Assembly: GCF_023821985.2 (NCBI RefSeq)
Contig: NZ_CP098805.1
Location: 62,001-126,000, forward strand
Length of the DNA: 64,000 bases
Direction of reading: 5' to 3'
From: Dyadobacter chenhuakuii
Lineage (GTDB): Bacteria > Bacteroidota > Bacteroidia > Cytophagales > Spirosomataceae
The notes beneath the pieces were generated by a model. The model was not told where the DNA came from, made no database searches, and saw only the letters and a program-made list of their open reading frames with translations. Shown here in pieces: positions 61,508 to 64,000 of the stretch. The stretch's first letter is position 1; every line of letters starts with the position of its first letter. Position numbers and translations under genes: made by a program.

Positions 61508-61869
61508 CTATCCCGTTTGTTTAAACTCATCTGGTGTTAAAAAACCAAGTTCTTGATGTGGTCTTTGCGTATTGTATTCGTTAATCCAGTGGCCAACCAC
61601 TTCTCGAACCTGTGGCAAATTTTAAATAAATAAACGTTGAGAACTTCGCGACCAAAAAGTGCCACTAAATCGTTCGATGTACGCATTCTGTGCGGTCCGC
61701 CCCGCGGTCGGTTTGCCATCTGTTTCGATTGCCTGTTCCAGAAGCCGGACAACCCGCCTTGCAGGTAGGAAAAGTCAATATCTATCCCCGGTGCCTGACG
61801 ATTATAATCATCCAATACATTCAAGGCGGCCGCCGCTGCGGTACGAAAACGACGTCCATCATCATACAC
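61508..61869 (-). pseudogene. IS3-family transposase remnant
   Basis: Several minus-strand frames give the end of an IS3-type integrase: DFSLPAGRVVRLLEQAIE, AQNAYIERFSGTF, EVLNVYLFKNLPQVREVV and HWINEYNTQRPHQELGFLTP (DDE domain with the W..YN..RPH..LG end). At least three frameshifts break it and no clear terminal repeats were found. It may mark where the right edge of the stress island was once moved or cut. Confidence 0.75.
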
Positions 61870-62117
61870 CGTGCGAACCTAACACTTTCAGGGTAGGTTA
61901 GCTTTCACCTAGCCTCTTTAAGCGTCGGGTATATTTGACAATTTCCACGTATCACAACCAGAACGGTTGACATGTGTATCATAGGGGAGAGATGGGGCCA
62001 AATGCTGTAACACAGAACAAGGTGGTCTTTGGCTTTTTGGCGAAATTCTTAGCAGCTGAAAATTAAACCCAAGCAGGAGCAGTAGAGAAAGAGAGGTTTT
62101 GGTTGAAAAATCGCCTT

Positions 62118-62894
62118 TTACATTCTTAGCTTAGCAGCGACCGCATTTTCAATCGACCCCTCACCTGTAGTATATCCAACCCGTTTTTCTATTAGTTAGT
62201 TATCAGGGCCAAATAATGCCCATACAGGAATTGCTTCCAGTTGATATTTTTTATTGAGCTTTGTAAAGCTTTCGGTATCATTTAATAGCTACTGTTGCCA
62301 AGGCATACTTTCTTCTTTTAAAGCATTTTGCCAATGTGCTTCATCTTTGTCAATTGAAATGCTGTAAATGCTAAGGCTGTTGCCGTAGTTTGCTTGTAAT
62401 GACTTTATCTGAGGAATTTCTTTTCGGCAGGGTAAACACCAGCTCGCCCGGAATACGACTAATTTGAATTTATTATCCTGGTTAAGTATTGAAGAAATGA
62501 TCTTTTGATCAGGCTGTTTCAGTTTTAGATCGGCCGGGAATTGGCTTCCGGTATCGTTATTATACGATAGAAAATTTTGTATATTTTTATATACTGACGA
62601 GTTCGCTAGCGATTTGTCAAACCCAGATAATAACCTTGCAAGTTGCTTTTCGTCTAAATCCCCTTTACTCACGTTAAGTGTGTTAAGCAAATAGATGGAT
62701 TTTGGATATTTTAAAACAAGATCAGCATTATGCTTAATATCGGCATCTGTCTTTCCCGTCACAAAGTTTCCATGGTAAAATGCAGCTTCGGTTTGCGAAT
62801 TAACATGATCTAACTCTAACACAATTTCTTCTGGATTCTTGCTTTTAAAGCCTTGTAAAGGAGTAAGTTGTGTCGTTCCGGGATGTTTACACAA
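62118..62894 (-). pseudogene. TlpA-family thioredoxin gene with two in-frame stops
   Basis: The frame encodes a long N-terminal part (PEEIVLELDHVNSQTEAAFY, SIYLLNTLNVSKGDLDEKQL) and a thioredoxin domain with VVFRASWCLPCRKEIPQIK (WCLPC). It stops at TAG after SMPWQQ (62286-62288), but the same frame goes on LLNDTESFTKLNKKYQLEAI and PVWALFGPDN, meets TAA (62199-62201), and continues LIEKRVGYTTGEGSIENAV to a final TAA at 62118. Both downstream parts are normal TlpA text. The signal peptide and true start are also missing. A pseudogene is more likely than recoding. Confidence 0.78.
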
Positions 62895-63166
62895 TCTACA
62901 ATCAGCCCAATCTCGTTACGTACAGAGCGTTGTTCTTTCAAACCGTGGAATTGTGATAGTAGTAGGCCACACCTATGTAAGAATCATTACATCGTGATTG
63001 CAAAGGATGTTTTTGGTTCAAGAAACTGGTTCAGCTCCTAGCTTAAAATGTAACCATATGCACTAACGCGCTGGAAGCGTTCAGTTTTTCACTTTAAAAA
63101 AAACATACATTGTTTCACTATATACGCTTGTGAATGCTGAGGTTTTTGTTTCAAAATAGAGAAAAA
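62895..63166. other. Gene-free stretch between TlpA remnant and hydrolase
   Basis: No gene was found. The left end probably still holds decayed sequence of the TlpA gene's 5' part. Confidence 0.45.
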
Positions 63167-63194
63167 CCTGTGAAGCGGTCATTGGCTTCACAGG
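63155..63194 (-). terminator. Intrinsic terminator after the alpha/beta hydrolase
   Basis: CCTGTGAAGC (63167-63176) and GCTTCACAGG (63185-63194) form a perfect 10-bp stem with an 8-base loop; on the minus strand TTTTTCTCTATTTTG follows. It lies 15 bases after the hydrolase stop. Confidence 0.92.
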
Positions 63195-63208
63195 TGAGGT
63201 TTGTCTTC

Positions 63209-64000
63209 TCAGTTTCTAGCGAATTTTTCAAGCTCAAAGTTGAATTTATCCATTTCTTCCAAGAACAATCCGTGTCCGCCTTTTTCAAATTTTACGATGT
63301 AAGAACCTTTGATGGCTTTGTTAAGCTGTTCAGCCTGAGCATAGTTACACAATTTGTCATTCACACCGTGGAATATCGCAACCGGCATTTTGATTTTTCC
63401 AAGCACCGGACGAAGATCCAGGTCACCCAATGCGCTGATAGCCTGCGTAGTTGCGTAAGGGGATGCATTTAAGTTGATGCTTTCCAACCATTTGATGGAT
63501 TCCGGCGTAAGTCCGCCTTCTTGTCCTTCAAATGCTTTTCCAAAGCCTGCCACCAATTGTTCGCGGTTCGTTTTAGTCTGTTGGATCAAATCCGTTGCGC
63601 CCTGCTCAGTGATGCCGTAAGGATGGCCTTCACGATGTTTCCATGATGGACCAGTTGCACCGAATACGGCTAACTTATTGATATGGGCACCATTATATTT
63701 GGTTACGTAGTGAAGTACCACGGCACTGCCCATTGAAAATCCGCCTAAGGTTGCGTTCTGGATTTTCAGTTTTTCCAAAACTACTTTAATGTCGTCGGAG
63801 AAAGTATCGAAGTCATATTTTCCGTAAGGTCTGTCCGATTTTCCGAAGCCGCGGAGTGAAATCCCGATCACCCTGAACCCTTTTTCAACCAAATATTGGT
63901 ATTGATATTCGTACATGTCATTGTTCAACGGCCATCCGTGAATGAGCACGACGGGCTGGCCTTCGCCGAGGTCAATCACGTGGAGTTTTACATTTTTCTC
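63209..64000 (-). CDS. Alpha/beta hydrolase (haloperoxidase-like), start beyond window
   Basis: The frame is open to the right edge (EKNVKLHVIDLGEG before the given start), so the N-terminus is cut off. It shows VVLIHGWPLNNDMYEYQ (oxyanion), GFSMGSAVVLHYV (nucleophile Ser) and KGGHGLFLEEM (catalytic His), with the Asp in GVNDKL. This is the cofactor-free haloperoxidase/non-heme chloroperoxidase-like esterase group. It is followed by a strong terminator. Confidence 0.92.
   Translation of the reverse strand, partial: EKNVKLHVIDLGEGQPVVLIHGWPLNNDMYEYQYQYLVEKGFRVIGISLRGFGKSDRPYGKYDFDTFSDDIKVVLEKLKIQNATLGGFSMGSAVVLHYVTKYNGAHINKLAVFGATGPSWKHREGHPYGITEQGATDLIQQTKTNREQLVAGFGKAFEGQEGGLTPESIKWLESINLNASPYATTQAISALGDLDLRPVLGKIKMPVAIFHGVNDKLCNYAQAEQLNKAIKGSYIVKFEKGGHGLFLEEMDKFNFELEKFARN

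Noticed and set aside
62118..62288. Recoding (stop readthrough) in the TlpA gene
   Set aside because: Two different stops, a missing 5' end and its position near an IS remnant make a pseudogene far more likely.
1..64000. CRISPR arrays, tRNA, rRNA genes, intact prophage or integrative element
   Set aside because: No regularly spaced repeats, cloverleaf-like sequence, rRNA-like stretch, intact integrase or structural phage gene was seen.

Overview
The window looks like a chromosomal segment of a member of the Bacteroidota, most likely Cytophagales and close to Dyadobacter/Spirosoma. The reasons are promoters of the Bacteroidota type (TTG, 19-20 bp, TAnnTTTG), the C-terminus of an AraC-type hybrid two-component regulator at the left edge, and many proteins of clearly Cytophagales type (HdeD, YtxH and DUF4136 proteins, paired YeeE/YedE proteins, MocR-type regulators). 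No rRNA, tRNA, CRISPR array or intact mobile element was seen. The species assignment is inference from protein style, not a database match.

Left part (1-16.5 kb): end of a hybrid sensor regulator; a di-heme peroxidase with two small exported proteins; a MocR regulator next to a hexameric tyrosine-coordinated heme protein and a PaiB-like remnant; a DapA-family aldolase with a cupin; a flavohemoglobin divergent from an Fe-S type Rrf2 repressor, with paired half-sites in the promoter; a serine recombinase remnant; and a five-gene plus-strand operon (two esterases, a CitMHS transporter, AtuA and a separate AtuA C-terminal protein) that reads as an uncharacterised catabolic unit. At 17.8-20.8 kb there is a CZB/PAS sensor kinase broken by a one-base deletion, followed by a receiver protein.

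Middle (21.3-30 kb): a Crp/Fnr regulator divergent from a sulfur island (TauE/SafE, MBL-rhodanese, YeeE/YedE pair, a collapsed second MBL-rhodanese gene, a TlpA thioredoxin), then an arsenic operon (ACR3, ArsN-like acetyltransferase) whose arsC is reduced to its last part and whose arsR is not in the window, while an ArsR-type operator still overlaps the promoter.

Right part (30-61 kb): a large stress island with an L,D-transpeptidase, HdeD, phosphoketolase, HemA, a receiver-Crp hybrid regulator, five universal stress proteins, a BON protein, a GH13 enzyme, SDR and quinone-type reductases and two intact P-type cation ATPases. Palindromes of the form TGAC-N4-GTCA, or close variants, lie upstream of at least six of these transcription units and of the sulfur genes. 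In several cases the distance to a -7 element is exactly the same, 46 nt (first base after the site's last base counted as 1) in the stress units and 24 nt in the sulfur units. This is the best candidate here for a coherent, previously undescribed regulon, possibly a hypoxia/dormancy-like response.

A second theme is gene erosion by internal deletion. At least nine genes keep both ends but have lost their middles, or are fused to neighbours (MBL-rhodanese, ArsR, SRPBCC, alcohol dehydrogenase, RibD-like, APH/AAA mosaic, MgtA ATPase, CoA-transferase chimera, L,D-transpeptidase). The window ends with an IS3-type transposase remnant, a TlpA gene with two in-frame stops and the 3' part of an alpha/beta hydrolase.
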